A stretch of 64,000 nt of DNA from Thermogutta terrifontis. GTDB lineage: Bacteria; Planctomycetota; Planctomycetia; Pirellulales; Thermoguttaceae. Every line of letters begins with the position of its first letter. The first letter of the stretch is position 1. The stretch spans positions 248,001 to 312,000 of the forward strand of contig NZ_CP018477.1 in the NCBI RefSeq assembly GCF_002277955.1, read 5' to 3'. The notes below the pieces were generated by a model. It saw nothing but the letters and a program-made list of their open reading frames with translations, did not search any database and had not been told where the DNA came from. Positions 16,323-26,200 of this stretch are shown piece by piece. Position numbers and translations under genes: made by a program.

Positions 16323-18677
16323 ATGGCGATGATCGTTCCCCTCCCCAAATCTGTTCGAGACCTGGTGCGTGAGAACACCCACCTGGGGTTACAGCTCGAC
16401 AAATACGTCCAGTCATGGAATGAGGAGCTGTTCTCAAAACCTGGGGACGACACCGGGAAGCTCTCGGAGCGGGTCCAAAAGCCTACCGTTGAACTGATCG
16501 CCCGCAAGTCCAGAACCGAGCCACCGGGATTAAACTACGCTGGTTTATTCGCGCGGTGGCAGGCCGTCGCGGCGGCGAGGGGAGCAATGACCTTCAAAGC
16601 TAAAACCGTCGGGCCGTTGACACTCCATCTCGCCCGGGCATCGGCGCTCGAAAACGCCGGCATTTGTTTGCATCCGATTTATGGGTTTGTCTACTTACCA
16701 GGAACCGGCCTCAAAGGAATGGCCCGCGCGTTTGCCGAAACGGTCTGGCTGCCCACGCAAACCGATCAGAAAAAGGCGTGGCAACAGATCGAGGACGTCT
16801 TCGGCTGGGCTCCGAATCCCGACCGCGTCAAACAGATCAGGGATCCCCATCATCCTGCCGAAGTCCGCCACGATCCGAGCGACCCCAGAACAGAGATCAC
16901 AGCCTCGTCAGGACAGATTGTCTTTCTGGACGCCTGGCCCGAGAAATGGACGCCGTTAGTCGTTGATATATTGAATAACCACCATTTCAGTTATTACCAG
17001 AATCAGGAACCACCGGGAGACTGGGATTCGCCCCGTCCGGTGTATTTCCTGGCGGTTTCTGCCGGTCACACGTTCTGTTTCGCACTGGCCAAACGCCGGG
17101 CGGATGTCCCGGATGAACTCCTTCAACTGGCGACCGAATGGTTGGTGGGCGCCCTTGAGTACGAAGGGGCCGGTGCAAAAACGGCCTCCGGGTATGGATC
17201 GTTCAAGCTAACCGAGACGCCAAAGCTGTTCTCCTCGGATAACATCGATAAAACCTGGAAAGGGGCCCTGGCCAAGCAAAAACGGGCAGAATTCACCTGC
17301 ACGCTGGAACTCGTCACGCCGGCGTTTCTGGCGGGACCCTTGCAAAAGGAGGAGGACTGCGAACTCCGGCCGGCAACGCTGCGGGGCATGCTCCGCTGGT
17401 GGTGGCGGACCATGCACGCCGCCCACGTGGACGCCGCCACTCTCTATCGGATGGAATCCGCGATTTGGGGCGATACAAATTCCTGCGGCGCCGTCCGCGT
17501 TACGGTGGAGCCGTTAGACAACGTAAAGCCTGTTTTATTCGATAAAAACAAGGTAAGAGACGAAAATAAACTGCCTGCTCCGCCGAATAAAAGGACTACG
17601 CAAGGGCTTAATTATTTCACTTTCGGCATGGATGACATGCGCAGGGAGAATGGCCAGCGCCAGCGTTATCAGCGCTATTATATAATGCCGGGTGCAAAAT
17701 GGCGGGTGACGATGAGAGTTCGTCCGAAGATATATGAAATAAAAAATGATAAAGGCATCGTTATTGAAAAATGGGACCTATCAGTTTCTGATGTCCTGCC
17801 CCAGGCTCAGGCGGCGTTGTGGTTGCTCTGTTACTACGGAGGGGTTGGCTCCAAGTCGCGGAAGGGTTTTGGTTGTTTCGATGTGCCCGCCGAACTTTCC
17901 AGTTGGAACCTGGAAAAATGTAAAGAAGTCGCCGCGAAGTTTCGCAAGGCATGCAACCGGTCAACTCAAAAAGGGTGCGACGCACCGACTCTGGAAACGA
18001 TGATTTCGGGTGAGGAGCTCCCGGTTGGCTGGAAAAATGTCTGGTGGATCCTGGACCGTATCGGTGCCGCCGCTCAAGCTTTTGCCCAACAGTACGCGAA
18101 AAATGCTCAAAAACTGGCGTTGGGACTGCCGAGAAATGTACGCGGCCGATTTAACCTAGGCGAACACGTTGCAAAGACGAACCGTCACGCATCGCCGCTC
18201 ATCTTTCATGTGGGACGTCAAAATGGGAATTATGTTGTGCGCTGTGTCGGGTTTCCTTCCCCAGAGTTACCGGCCGATCGCACGCGAAAGGCAAGCCAGA
18301 ATTTTCTTACTCAGGCGATACAAACAATAACTGCCAATCTGAAAAGTGCGTTTTCGAACTCACAGGGGGCCGCCATGCAGCCGGCGCGGTTCCCCACTGG
18401 TCAGCCTGGCCAAAGTCCAGGGGCTGGGGCTCGGCCCACCAGCGCCCCCGCTCCTTCTCTCCCTACTTTGAAAAGTGGCGACGAAGTGGAAGTCACAATC
18501 GTGGAAGATCCCAAAGGCAAAGGCAGATTGTTCGCAAAACACGAGGCTACAGGTCTCGTCGGAAATATCATTGATCCGAATAATGTGCCCGATAAAACAA
18601 TTGGAGCAAAAATACACGTGTTTATTCACTCGATCAACATGAAGCAAAAACAGATTCAATTCAAAGCTAAAAAATAG
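16323..18677 (+). CDS. Cmr6-Cmr1 fusion with a C-terminal OB-like domain
   Basis: A single 784-residue chain joining two Cmr subunits normally made separately. Residues about 60-300 are Cmr6-like: ALENAGICLHPIYGFVYLPG leads into GTGLKGMARAFAE (about 127-139), and the domain closes with GAGAKTASGYGSFKL. Residues about 320-560 are Cmr1-like: LVTPAFLAG, then ELRPATLRGMLRWWWRTM (about 346-363), and GGVGSKSRKGFGCF (about 505-518). A helical region and a Pro/Ala/Gly linker follow (about 680-715). Residues 716-784 resemble an S1/OB fold (GDEVEVTIVEDPKGKGRLF through VFIHSI). No separate cmr1 or cmr6 is nearby, which fits the fusion serving both roles: Cmr6 in the backbone and Cmr1 at the crRNA 3' end. 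It is the last gene of the tight cmr2-3-4-5 run. Confidence 0.9.
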   Translation: MAMIVPLPKSVRDLVRENTHLGLQLDKYVQSWNEELFSKPGDDTGKLSERVQKPTVELIARKSRTEPPGLNYAGLFARWQAVAAARGAMTFKAKTVGPLTLHLARASALENAGICLHPIYGFVYLPGTGLKGMARAFAETVWLPTQTDQKKAWQQIEDVFGWAPNPDRVKQIRDPHHPAEVRHDPSDPRTEITASSGQIVFLDAWPEKWTPLVVDILNNHHFSYYQNQEPPGDWDSPRPVYFLAVSAGHTFCFALAKRRADVPDELLQLATEWLVGALEYEGAGAKTASGYGSFKLTETPKLFSSDNIDKTWKGALAKQKRAEFTCTLELVTPAFLAGPLQKEEDCELRPATLRGMLRWWWRTMHAAHVDAATLYRMESAIWGDTNSCGAVRVTVEPLDNVKPVLFDKNKVRDENKLPAPPNKRTTQGLNYFTFGMDDMRRENGQRQRYQRYYIMPGAKWRVTMRVRPKIYEIKNDKGIVIEKWDLSVSDVLPQAQAALWLLCYYGGVGSKSRKGFGCFDVPAELSSWNLEKCKEVAAKFRKACNRSTQKGCDAPTLETMISGEELPVGWKNVWWILDRIGAAAQAFAQQYAKNAQKLALGLPRNVRGRFNLGEHVAKTNRHASPLIFHVGRQNGNYVVRCVGFPSPELPADRTRKASQNFLTQAIQTITANLKSAFSNSQGAAMQPARFPTGQPGQSPGAGARPTSAPAPSLPTLKSGDEVEVTIVEDPKGKGRLFAKHEATGLVGNIIDPNNVPDKTIGAKIHVFIHSINMKQKQIQFKAKK

Positions 18678-18876
18678 AAAGCCTGTAACATTTCGGAAAA
18701 ATGTCCATTCCTTTAAAGCCTGTGAAGAACGTGCGATGTTCGTAAAGCCAAGGCGTTGGCACGAATTGGCGGCTAGGGCTGCGGCGTCCGCCTGTTTCGG
18801 TTTGCCCTGGCCGTCTTGTCTGTTAAAGCGACCGAGTATCAAGTTTTTGCAGGGTTCCAGATCGGGCGCATAGGGT

Positions 18877-20334
18877 ATGCAACAGCTACCCAATGCTATG
18901 GTCGTCCTCTCCAGTGAACAGCTCTGGCCGAATATCCTCGGTTTGGTCCATTGGCATAAACATGAGGGCGGCGTCAAGGATTTATGCATTTATTACACGA
19001 ACAATCCTGTCAGATCAAAGCAGCCCGCCGAACGCTTTGCGGCATTTGCCAAAAAGGTTTTTCCACCGATCCATGTTCATCTTCCAGAAGCTCCCGGCGG
19101 CACGTTGCCACAGGATGTGTTGGGCCAGATCCTCGCCTGGCAAAAGCAGCTTCCGGCAAGGCGGTGGATCATCAATGCCACGGGCGGACTCAAGCTCATG
19201 TTCTATGGAGCCGTTCAGGCCAAGGAGTTGCCGAATACGGAAGTCGTTTACGGAGAGCTTTCCGGTGAATGGTTCCGCTGGAGAAAAACCGCCCACGGTG
19301 AACAACTGGAATCGTTGTCAATAGATCGTGCGGAAACCGACTATATTCCCGTCAGATATCTCGTGCAGGCGCAGTCGGGAGTGGCCTTCAACCGTACATG
19401 GCAGTGTCAAAAGCCCGAACCACTGCCTGTCGCACAAGTTGTTCAGGACGGAATCGAGACGGGCTGGGACTGGCCTCGGATGTTCGCCAGGATTGGCCGG
19501 CCGAATGAGGGTCAGGCAGGATTTCTCTTCGAAAAATTCGTCGCTGCCGTGCTTCTCGAAATGGGTATCCCGCAGGTAGACGTTAATGCGAAGCTCGGCG
19601 AAGGCAATGGTCAATCCGTGCAGGAAATAGACGTGATCGCGAACTATCGTGGCCGAATTTTAATCTTCGATTGCAAGCTCCGCGTGGAAAGCGAGGAAGG
19701 CCGCCGGGTGGAGCCCCTTGCCGTCCAGATTCGTCAGGCGGCCGCCATCCGCCGCGATATCGGGGGAATCGGGGCGATGCTCCTGATGATCAGGCCGGGT
19801 CGAGCATTCCGTGAGCAGGAAAAATTGCTGGCGAGGGAACTGGGAGTGGATATACTCGACAGCGCCGCAACATTGAATTTCTTTCGCGAATTGGCCCGTT
19901 TTTGTGGATTGCCAGGAGAACTTCCCGCGTCCTTGCAAAAGGCCCAGGATTTACTCGACGGAGCGAAGTCCCAGGGCTATCAGGAGGCATTGGCAAAATC
20001 CAGCTTTTTAGGCGCTACCCCCGGTGCGGAGCCGCGGGGTGTGTTGATCCGCTTGGAAAGTCACCTCAACAAATACATGGAGGAGACAGCTCAGGATTGG
20101 GCCGTCTATCAGATGGGACGTCACATCTATTTATACTACAAAATTCCTCCAAACGTTCCCGCCGCGGTATGCCTCAATCGGTGGCAGCAAATCTGCGATG
20201 AAGTGGCTGAAATCAAACCTCTCTGGACGGCAAAAGGGGGCAAAGTGGCGCTCGCCAGACTTATTCCCAAGGTCGATACTGACCAACTGAGAATGTTTTT
20301 GGGACGCCACCGAGGTCAGAAACTTCTCCAGTAG
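18877..20334 (+). CDS. Card1/Can2-like CARF-domain nuclease
   Basis: A candidate cyclic-oligoadenylate-activated effector of the type III system. The N-terminal 150 residues form a CARF-like Rossmann domain, with INATGGLKLMFYGA at about 99-112 matching the NxTGGxKxM ligand loop of the DUF1887/Card1 group. From about 215 a PD-(D/E)xK nuclease domain follows: GFLFEKFVAAVLLEMG with E219, QEIDVIANYRGRILIFDCKL with D252 and D265-C-K267. The usual ExK Glu is Asp here. A C-terminal region of about 120 residues is extra. It stands 199 bases after the Cmr6-Cmr1 gene. Card1/Can2 proteins cut DNA and RNA when cA4 binds. Ligand and substrate are inferred from that family. Confidence 0.8.
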   Translation: MQQLPNAMVVLSSEQLWPNILGLVHWHKHEGGVKDLCIYYTNNPVRSKQPAERFAAFAKKVFPPIHVHLPEAPGGTLPQDVLGQILAWQKQLPARRWIINATGGLKLMFYGAVQAKELPNTEVVYGELSGEWFRWRKTAHGEQLESLSIDRAETDYIPVRYLVQAQSGVAFNRTWQCQKPEPLPVAQVVQDGIETGWDWPRMFARIGRPNEGQAGFLFEKFVAAVLLEMGIPQVDVNAKLGEGNGQSVQEIDVIANYRGRILIFDCKLRVESEEGRRVEPLAVQIRQAAAIRRDIGGIGAMLLMIRPGRAFREQEKLLARELGVDILDSAATLNFFRELARFCGLPGELPASLQKAQDLLDGAKSQGYQEALAKSSFLGATPGAEPRGVLIRLESHLNKYMEETAQDWAVYQMGRHIYLYYKIPPNVPAAVCLNRWQQICDEVAEIKPLWTAKGGKVALARLIPKVDTDQLRMFLGRHRGQKLLQ

Positions 20335-20469
20335 CCCCTCCATTACGCTGCACAATATCGGAATAACAGACGTTTCATTGTGTTATCATATTGAGTATAT
20401 TCGAATAAGCCCCGACCATGGCTACTCTAACGGGCAAATGGCGTGGCGCAACGCGCCGGGCAAAATCAT

Positions 20470-20960
20470 TCAAGGCGGTTTCTTTTCGGAGCTGAACACG
20501 GCCAATTCGGCCAGACCCACGTTTTGGGTTCCAGGTTTGGTTGCCGTGACTAAAAAGGCCAGCCATTTGACCTCGCCCGGCGGAAAGACGATTCCCCCAC
20601 CTTGACGCGCATTGTCGAGAAGTTCGGGCGTCTCGATCGTGGTGCCATCGCTGAAAATCAAGAGCCTCCTTGGAATCTGGTCAAGTGAGTTTGGGCGATC
20701 GAAGAGCCAGACGCGGTCCACCGCTACTGGTTCGGCCACGGGCGGCAAATAAACGCAGTATCACCTTCTTCGGAAGATGCCCAGGCCCTGGCTGGGCTTT
20801 GAGGAAAGCCCGCCACGACGCTGTTGCAGGCGGCCTCGCAGCGGTAGCCTGGATAGCTTGAACTCGCCGCCCCGGATGCTGGCCTGGCGAGGTTGTGCCG
20901 GGCGGAGAGCGGAGAATCTGGGCATACGCCTCCAGGAGAAAAGCCGTATTTCTGCAACAC
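20470..20960 (-). pseudogene. Decayed discoidin-like carbohydrate-binding domain
   Basis: Two neighbouring minus-strand frames together spell one beta-sandwich domain. From 20960 down to 20724 one frame reads NLARPASGAASSSYPGYRCE to EEGDTAFICRPWPNQ-stop. From about 20735 down to 20470 another continues EPVAVDRVWLFDRPNSLDQI, FSDGTTIETPELL, and VTATKPGTQNVGLAELAVF. This is the layout of the discoidin-like domain found at the C-terminus of planctomycete and actinobacterial PIG-L deacetylases and glycosidases. One missing base around 20731-20737 causes the TAG stop. No catalytic domain remains. It is probably the remnant of a larger gene. Confidence 0.55.
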
Positions 20961-20990
20961 ATGGCACCACGGCCAAATCGATTGAATCGC

Positions 20991-21020
20991 GGTAGGGGCA
21001 ATTCATGAATTGCCCCTACC
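20991..21020. repeat. B-type palindrome, perfect 30 bp
   Basis: The half site GGTAGGGGCAATTCA is followed by its exact reverse complement, with no loop. It stands between the decayed domain and an A-type repeat cluster. Confidence 0.9.
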
Positions 21021-21092
21021 TGGATCTGAATGTGTTGTACGCCCGGCTCATCAATTGTTGTAAGTGCCACATGTCCAGGTGTGTTCGGACTT

Positions 21093-21272
21093 CGGAGGGA
21101 CCCGCTCGTCGGGTCTGTTTTTTCGGAGGGACCCGCTCGTCGGGTCCGCGTAATTGCAAGGACCCGCTTGTCGGGTCCGGTAAACACCGATCGACGGCCC
21201 ATTCCCTTTCCCCGGGCACGACGAGCGTGCCCCTCCGGAATAATCTCGGAGGGACCCGCTTGTCAGGTCCAT
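21093..21272. repeat. Cluster of A-type paired-hairpin repeats
   Basis: Four GGACCCG/CGGGTCC-type hairpins, one with GGACCCG/CAGGTCC arms, and one inverted GGGCACG/CGTGCCC partner. They are edged by GGAGGG and CCTCCG. The first two copies stand head to tail only about 30 bases apart, unlike the alternating order elsewhere. Confidence 0.85.
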
Positions 21273-21354
21273 TCCAGGTTCTATGCGAGGTTTTCGAGGT
21301 TTTCCCTTCTAACCGGCATGCAACGTTTTTCTTCCAGAACAGTGTGGCGAAATC

Positions 21355-21401
21355 AAAAACCCCGTGAAATCCAGCACTTACGTGGGAAATCACGGGGTTT
21401 T
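21355..21401 (-). terminator. Rho-independent terminator after the tRNA
   Basis: Arms AAAACCCCGTGA and TCACGGGGTTTT form a 12-bp stem. On the minus strand the stem is followed by five T's, 20 bases beyond the tRNA 3' end. The A/T-rich stem ends make it workable in either direction. Confidence 0.75.
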
Positions 21402-21418
21402 CTGATCTTCTGTGGTAT

Positions 21419-21491
<73 letters not shown>

Positions 21492-22366
21492 ATCATGCGC
21501 CGGAGGGAGTGTTCTCCGGCTTTGGAGGTATTCAGGAATTCTCTCTGCCCTGTTCCTCCTGTTATACCCCCTCCCGCCTGTTATTCTGGTTCCTATATTT
21601 TCCCAATACCACCGCGCAGGGTTATGGGAGCGGCCCAGCATCTTGCCGCCATAGCATCTACGTCAGCACAACAAGTGGTGGGTGCCTTGTGGCGTCTGGG
21701 TAATTCTGTGCTGTAGTGCTAATTGGCCTTTGTGCCCGCGCCTATCATTTCACACCAAACTCAATGAGGTGCGGGTAGTCGCATCATATTCCGTTGCCGC
21801 AAACTGCATCCATGCGTTCCATAGTTTCTTGAAAACTTTGGGCAACCAGCCGAGGCCCGCGTCGGAAACATGGGTTTGTCGTTTCCGACGACGGGTTGTT
21901 TCCGGTTTGCGTGCCATCCGGGCGGATTGTGTGTTTGTACGCTTCAGCACCCCGGTCGCGGTGGCTTGACTGTCGTCTCGGTGATCCGGTCCAAAGTGAG
22001 CCACCGCTCCTTTTGGCGTTGCCTTCGCGCACTTCTTATTATAACGGGTGTTCCGGGGGCTCACGACACCAGGTGGACGATGGTCGGGCGTGCTCCGCGG
22101 TGTGCTGTCAGCGCGTGCACATCCAGGACCGGAACGTCGCATCTCGGGACCCTTGCAGGACATCCAGGCAGGTGGAGGGGTTCCCACCCGACCACAAAGT
22201 TCGGGCGTTTCTTGGCAGCCTTGTTGGAGGTGTGGGGACCACGCTGTTTAATAGAGGAATTGTCATCGAATGGAGCGGTCGCGGGGGACTGATTCGGAAC
22301 TTGGTGCGTGGAAAACGTGAAGAAAACCGCGCGGCAACCACACATTTCCAACGGAAAGGCGAGGGT
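21492..22366. other. Long spacer upstream of the MBL-fold gene
   Basis: It holds no gene I can support firmly. On the plus strand the frame of the MBL gene stays open back to 21896, but the extra residues look random. The one weak candidate is the 55-codon minus-strand frame listed separately. A TATAAC-like box at 22040-22045 has no good -35 partner. Confidence 0.5.
21750..21917 (-). CDS. Possible 55-residue basic small protein
   Basis: A weak candidate. From the ATG at 21917 the product starts MARKPETTRRRKRQTHVSDA and continues WLPKVFKKLWNAWMQFA, a basic head followed by a plausible amphipathic helix. No Shine-Dalgarno sequence is seen, and the frame remains open further upstream with less protein-like residues. 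It may be chance. Confidence 0.25.
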   Translation of the reverse strand: MARKPETTRRRKRQTHVSDAGLGWLPKVFKKLWNAWMQFAATEYDATTRTSLSLV

Positions 22367-23128
22367 ATGCGGCTGATTGTGCTTGGCAGCGGTGGTTATC
22401 ACCCTAGTGAACGGCGTCATACGCTGTGTCACGTGATTCCTGAGGCGGGTGTGATCCTGGATGCAGGAACGGGATTCTTCCGCGTGGGCCGATTTCTGGA
22501 CGAACAGCCGTGGCACATTTTTCTGACGCATGCCCATCTGGATCACATCATCGGGTTGACCTACTACTGGAGCGTCTCACGGGATCGGTCGCTTGGTCCG
22601 ATCACGGTTTGGGGAAGTGACAAGACCATCGAAGCGGTGAAACGGCACCTGTTCTCGGAGCCGTTGTTCCCCAAAATGCCGCCGTACGAGTTCGCGCTCA
22701 TCTTGCCGGGGGAAAAGGTAACGGTGCCGAGCGAGCGGGAATCGGGAGAATTTACTGTGACGAGTTTTCCCCTCAGTCACCCCGGGGGTGCACAGGGCTA
22801 CCGATTTGATTTTCAGGACCGGTCGGTGGCCTACGTGACGGATACCACAGCGGCCGCCCGGCCAACCTACGTCCAGAAGATCATGTGTGTGGATGTGCTC
22901 ATCCACGAGGCCTATTTTCCACCGGGTTATGAAGATCTGGCTTTGCAGACGGGCCATGTGTCGTCCGTACAGGCCGCCGAGGTAGCACGGGAGTGTCAAG
23001 CCAAAAGGCTACTTCTCGTGCACGTAAATCCCCTGAGCGAAGATTCCGACCCCCTCAGGATTATGGAAGTACGGGCGGTGTTTCCGAATGTTACTGTGGC
23101 AGAAGACGGGATGAGTCTAGCGTTCTAA
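22367..23128 (+). CDS. MBL-fold metallohydrolase (RNase Z / PqqB-like)
   Basis: A cytosolic metal-dependent hydrolase of 253 residues with the metallo-beta-lactamase fold. VLGSGG opens the domain. LTHAHLDHIIG is the HxHxDH metal motif. SFPLSHPGG, YVTDTT and IHEAYF followed by TGHVSSVQAAEVA supply the remaining metal ligands, as in RNase Z-like and cyclic-phosphodiesterase-like members. The start is ATG at 22367, preceded by GAAAGGCGAGGG. The open frame further upstream is not conserved-looking. The substrate cannot be told. It could act on RNA, a cyclic nucleotide or a small ester. Confidence 0.85.
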   Translation: MRLIVLGSGGYHPSERRHTLCHVIPEAGVILDAGTGFFRVGRFLDEQPWHIFLTHAHLDHIIGLTYYWSVSRDRSLGPITVWGSDKTIEAVKRHLFSEPLFPKMPPYEFALILPGEKVTVPSERESGEFTVTSFPLSHPGGAQGYRFDFQDRSVAYVTDTTAAARPTYVQKIMCVDVLIHEAYFPPGYEDLALQTGHVSSVQAAEVARECQAKRLLLVHVNPLSEDSDPLRIMEVRAVFPNVTVAEDGMSLAF

Positions 23129-23247
23129 TCGGGCGGGCTGAAGTAACCCTTTATTGGGGGATGATGGTTGGTTGACCGGCGGGTCGCTTTTTAGGTACAA
23201 TTCGGCCAGACTAATATGGCTTAACCTCAAACCGAGGAGGCCCGCCG

Positions 23248-26200
23248 ATGCTGCCCGCCTCGTGCTTTCTGTTTCCCACGTCGTGGTGTTCTGGGGCCGA
23301 TCATGGCGTACGGGGGTCGCCCGACCAAGCCCGTTGCGGTGCGACGGAGCGAGGCGGCCGTTGTTCCGGGAGTAGTGGAACACGTTTTGGTGCAATTGGG
23401 CTAGCGCTCAAGGGAGTTCTTCTCTGTGGAATGCTTCTGTTCGTGAATAATCGCCTGTGGGGCCGTGACGCCGCGACGGTGGATTTCGATCGCCAGGTGC
23501 GGCCGATTCTTTCGGATAACTGTTTCACCTGTCACGGTCCGGATGCCGCGGCTCGTCAGGCGGATCTCCGGCTGGACCTGCCCGAGGGCGTTTTCGGTTC
23601 GGCCGAGTCGCCCGGGGTAGTGATTCCGGGGAAAAAAGAGGAAAGCGAGCTGTATTTGCGGATTTCGGCGGAAGACCCCGAGGAGCGGATGCCGCCCCCG
23701 AGTAGCGGGAAAGAGCTGACGCGGGAACAGATCGAGCTCATCGGTCGGTGGATTGATAGCGGCGCCAAGTGGCAACCGCACTGGGCGTTTGTGACGCCCC
23801 AGCGACCGCCTCTTCCGGATGTTTCGCGCCCGGAGTGGTGTCGAAATCCCATTGACCGGTTTATCCTTGCACGATTGGAGAAAGAGGGGCTTGCTCCCTC
23901 TGAAGAAGCCGACAAGGTAACGCTTCTCCGCAGAGCGACGTACGATCTGACAGGTCTCCCGCCCACGCCGGATGAGGTAGACCGGTTCCTGCAGGACGAT
24001 TCCCCCGATGCCTACGAAAAAGTTGTCGATCGTCTTCTGGCATCACCGCATTTCGGAGAGCATCGGGCACGCTACTGGTTGGATGTTGCCCGGTATGGCG
24101 ATACGCATGGGCTCCATCTGGATAATTACCGTTCCATGTGGCCGTATCGGGATTGGGTCATCCAGGCCTTCAACGAAAACAAACCCTATGACCAGTTTAT
24201 TATTGAGCAACTGGCGGGGGACTTACTTCCCAACGCAACGCTGGATCAAAAAGTGGCGTCGGGGTTCAATCGCTGCAACGTGACGACCAGTGAGGGCGGG
24301 GCCATCGACGCGGAATTTCTCGTCCGATATGCCGTGGACCGCACAAGCACGATGGGCACGGCGTTCATGGGGCTGACGGTGGGCTGCGCGGTCTGCCATG
24401 ATCATAAGTATGATCCCATCACTCAAAAAGACTTTTACCGCATGTACGCGTATTTTTACAGCATGGCGGACCCGGCGATGGACGGAAATAGCGACCGGAC
24501 GCCACCCATCGTGAGTCTCCCCACACCAGAGCAGGCAACCAAGAAGGCGGCCCTCGAGGAAGAACGGGCAGCCATCGAAAAGCAGATTCGGGAGGAGTTG
24601 GATAAGGTCGATTACCGCGATCCCGATGAGGAAGAAACCGGTCCTGCACCGAGCCCGAGGGAGATCGTGTGGATTGACGATGAGGTGCCCGCGGGCGCTG
24701 CGTTGTCGGCGGATGGGCACCCCTGGGAATTTGTGGAAGCCGGTGATCCAGCGGCGTTTTCGGGCAAAAAAGTCATGCGGCGAAAGGCCGAGGGCCTCGC
24801 GCAGCACTATTTCACTAAGGCCACCCAGCCACTGGTCGTGGGGGATGACGACACGCTATTCGTCCACGTTTATCTGGATCCCCAGAACCCGCCGCGGGAA
24901 ATCATGCTCCAGTGGAACGACGGGTCGTGGGAGCACCGGGCATTCTGGGGTGAGGACCTCATTGAGTGGGGGCAGAGTGGCAGCCCCAGCCGAAAACGAA
25001 TCGGCGATCTGCCGGCCGCCGGACAGTGGGTACGGCTCGAAGTCTCGGCAAAGGATGTCGGTCTGGAGGCGGGTAAACAGATCAACGGCTGGGCGTTCAC
25101 CCAGTATGGAGGAACGGTTTACTGGGACGCCACGGGTATCGTGACGACGGCCATTCAACCAGGTGAGAAGTTTCGCAGTCTGAAACGCTGGGAAGCAGTC
25201 GTGAAGGGGGGCAAACCGGACACCTGGCCAAAGCCGGTGGCTGAAATCCTCAAGAAGTCGGCGGACAAGCGGACCCAGGAAGAGCAGGCCAAACTGCGTG
25301 ATTACTTTGTGGAGTTTGTCTACGAGGACACGCGGGCGATATTTGATCCGCTCCATGCCCGGCGGGACGAAGTGGACAAGCAGCTCAGGGAACTGGAGAG
25401 CCAGATCGCGGTGAGCTTGGTGTCGGCCGACCTGCCGCAACCCCGAGAGGCGTTTGTGCTGGAACGGGGCGACTACGAAAAGCCGCGGGAGAAAGTGGAG
25501 CCGGGTGTCCCCAGTGTGCTGCCGCCGCTGCCTCCTGATGCACCACCGAATCGACTCGGCCTGGCGCGTTGGCTTGTCCAGCCCAATCATCCATTGACGG
25601 CGCGGGTGGCAGTCAACCGCTTCTGGCAGGAAATATTTGGCACGGGATTGGTGAAGACCTCTGAGGATTTTGGCACGCAGGGTGAACGCCCCAGCCATCC
25701 GGAACTTCTGGACTGGCTGGCGGTGGAGTTCATGGAAAGCGGCTGGAATGTGAAACATCTCTTCCGGTTGATAGTGACCTCGGCCACCTATCGGCAGAGT
25801 GCGAGGGTCCGTCCTGAGTTGCTGGCGAAGGATCCTGAAAATCGGCTGCTTGCCCGTGGTCCACGGTTCCGGCTGGATGCAGAGGAAATCCGCGATACCG
25901 CTTTGTTTGTGTCGGGATTGCTTGTGGACAAAATCGGTGGACCGAGTGTCAAGCCATACCAGCCGGAAGGGCTCTGGGAAGCAGTGGGCTACACGACGAG
26001 CAATACCGCGAAGTTCGTCCAGGATCACGGCGAAAAACTTTATCGCCGCAGCCTGTACACGTTCTGGAAAAGAACATCACCTCCACCCGGACTGGTACTG
26101 TTTGACGCGCCCAGTCGGGAAGCCTGCGTGATGCGGCGTGCCCGCACGAACACGCCGCTCCAGGCCCTCAACTTGATGAACGATGTCCAGTATGTGGAGG

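Noticed and set aside
21896-22366. N-terminal extension of the MBL-fold protein by 157 codons
   Set aside because: Cys/Arg/Ser-rich random-looking text. The MBL domain begins exactly at ATG 22367 with GAAAGGCGAGGG upstream.
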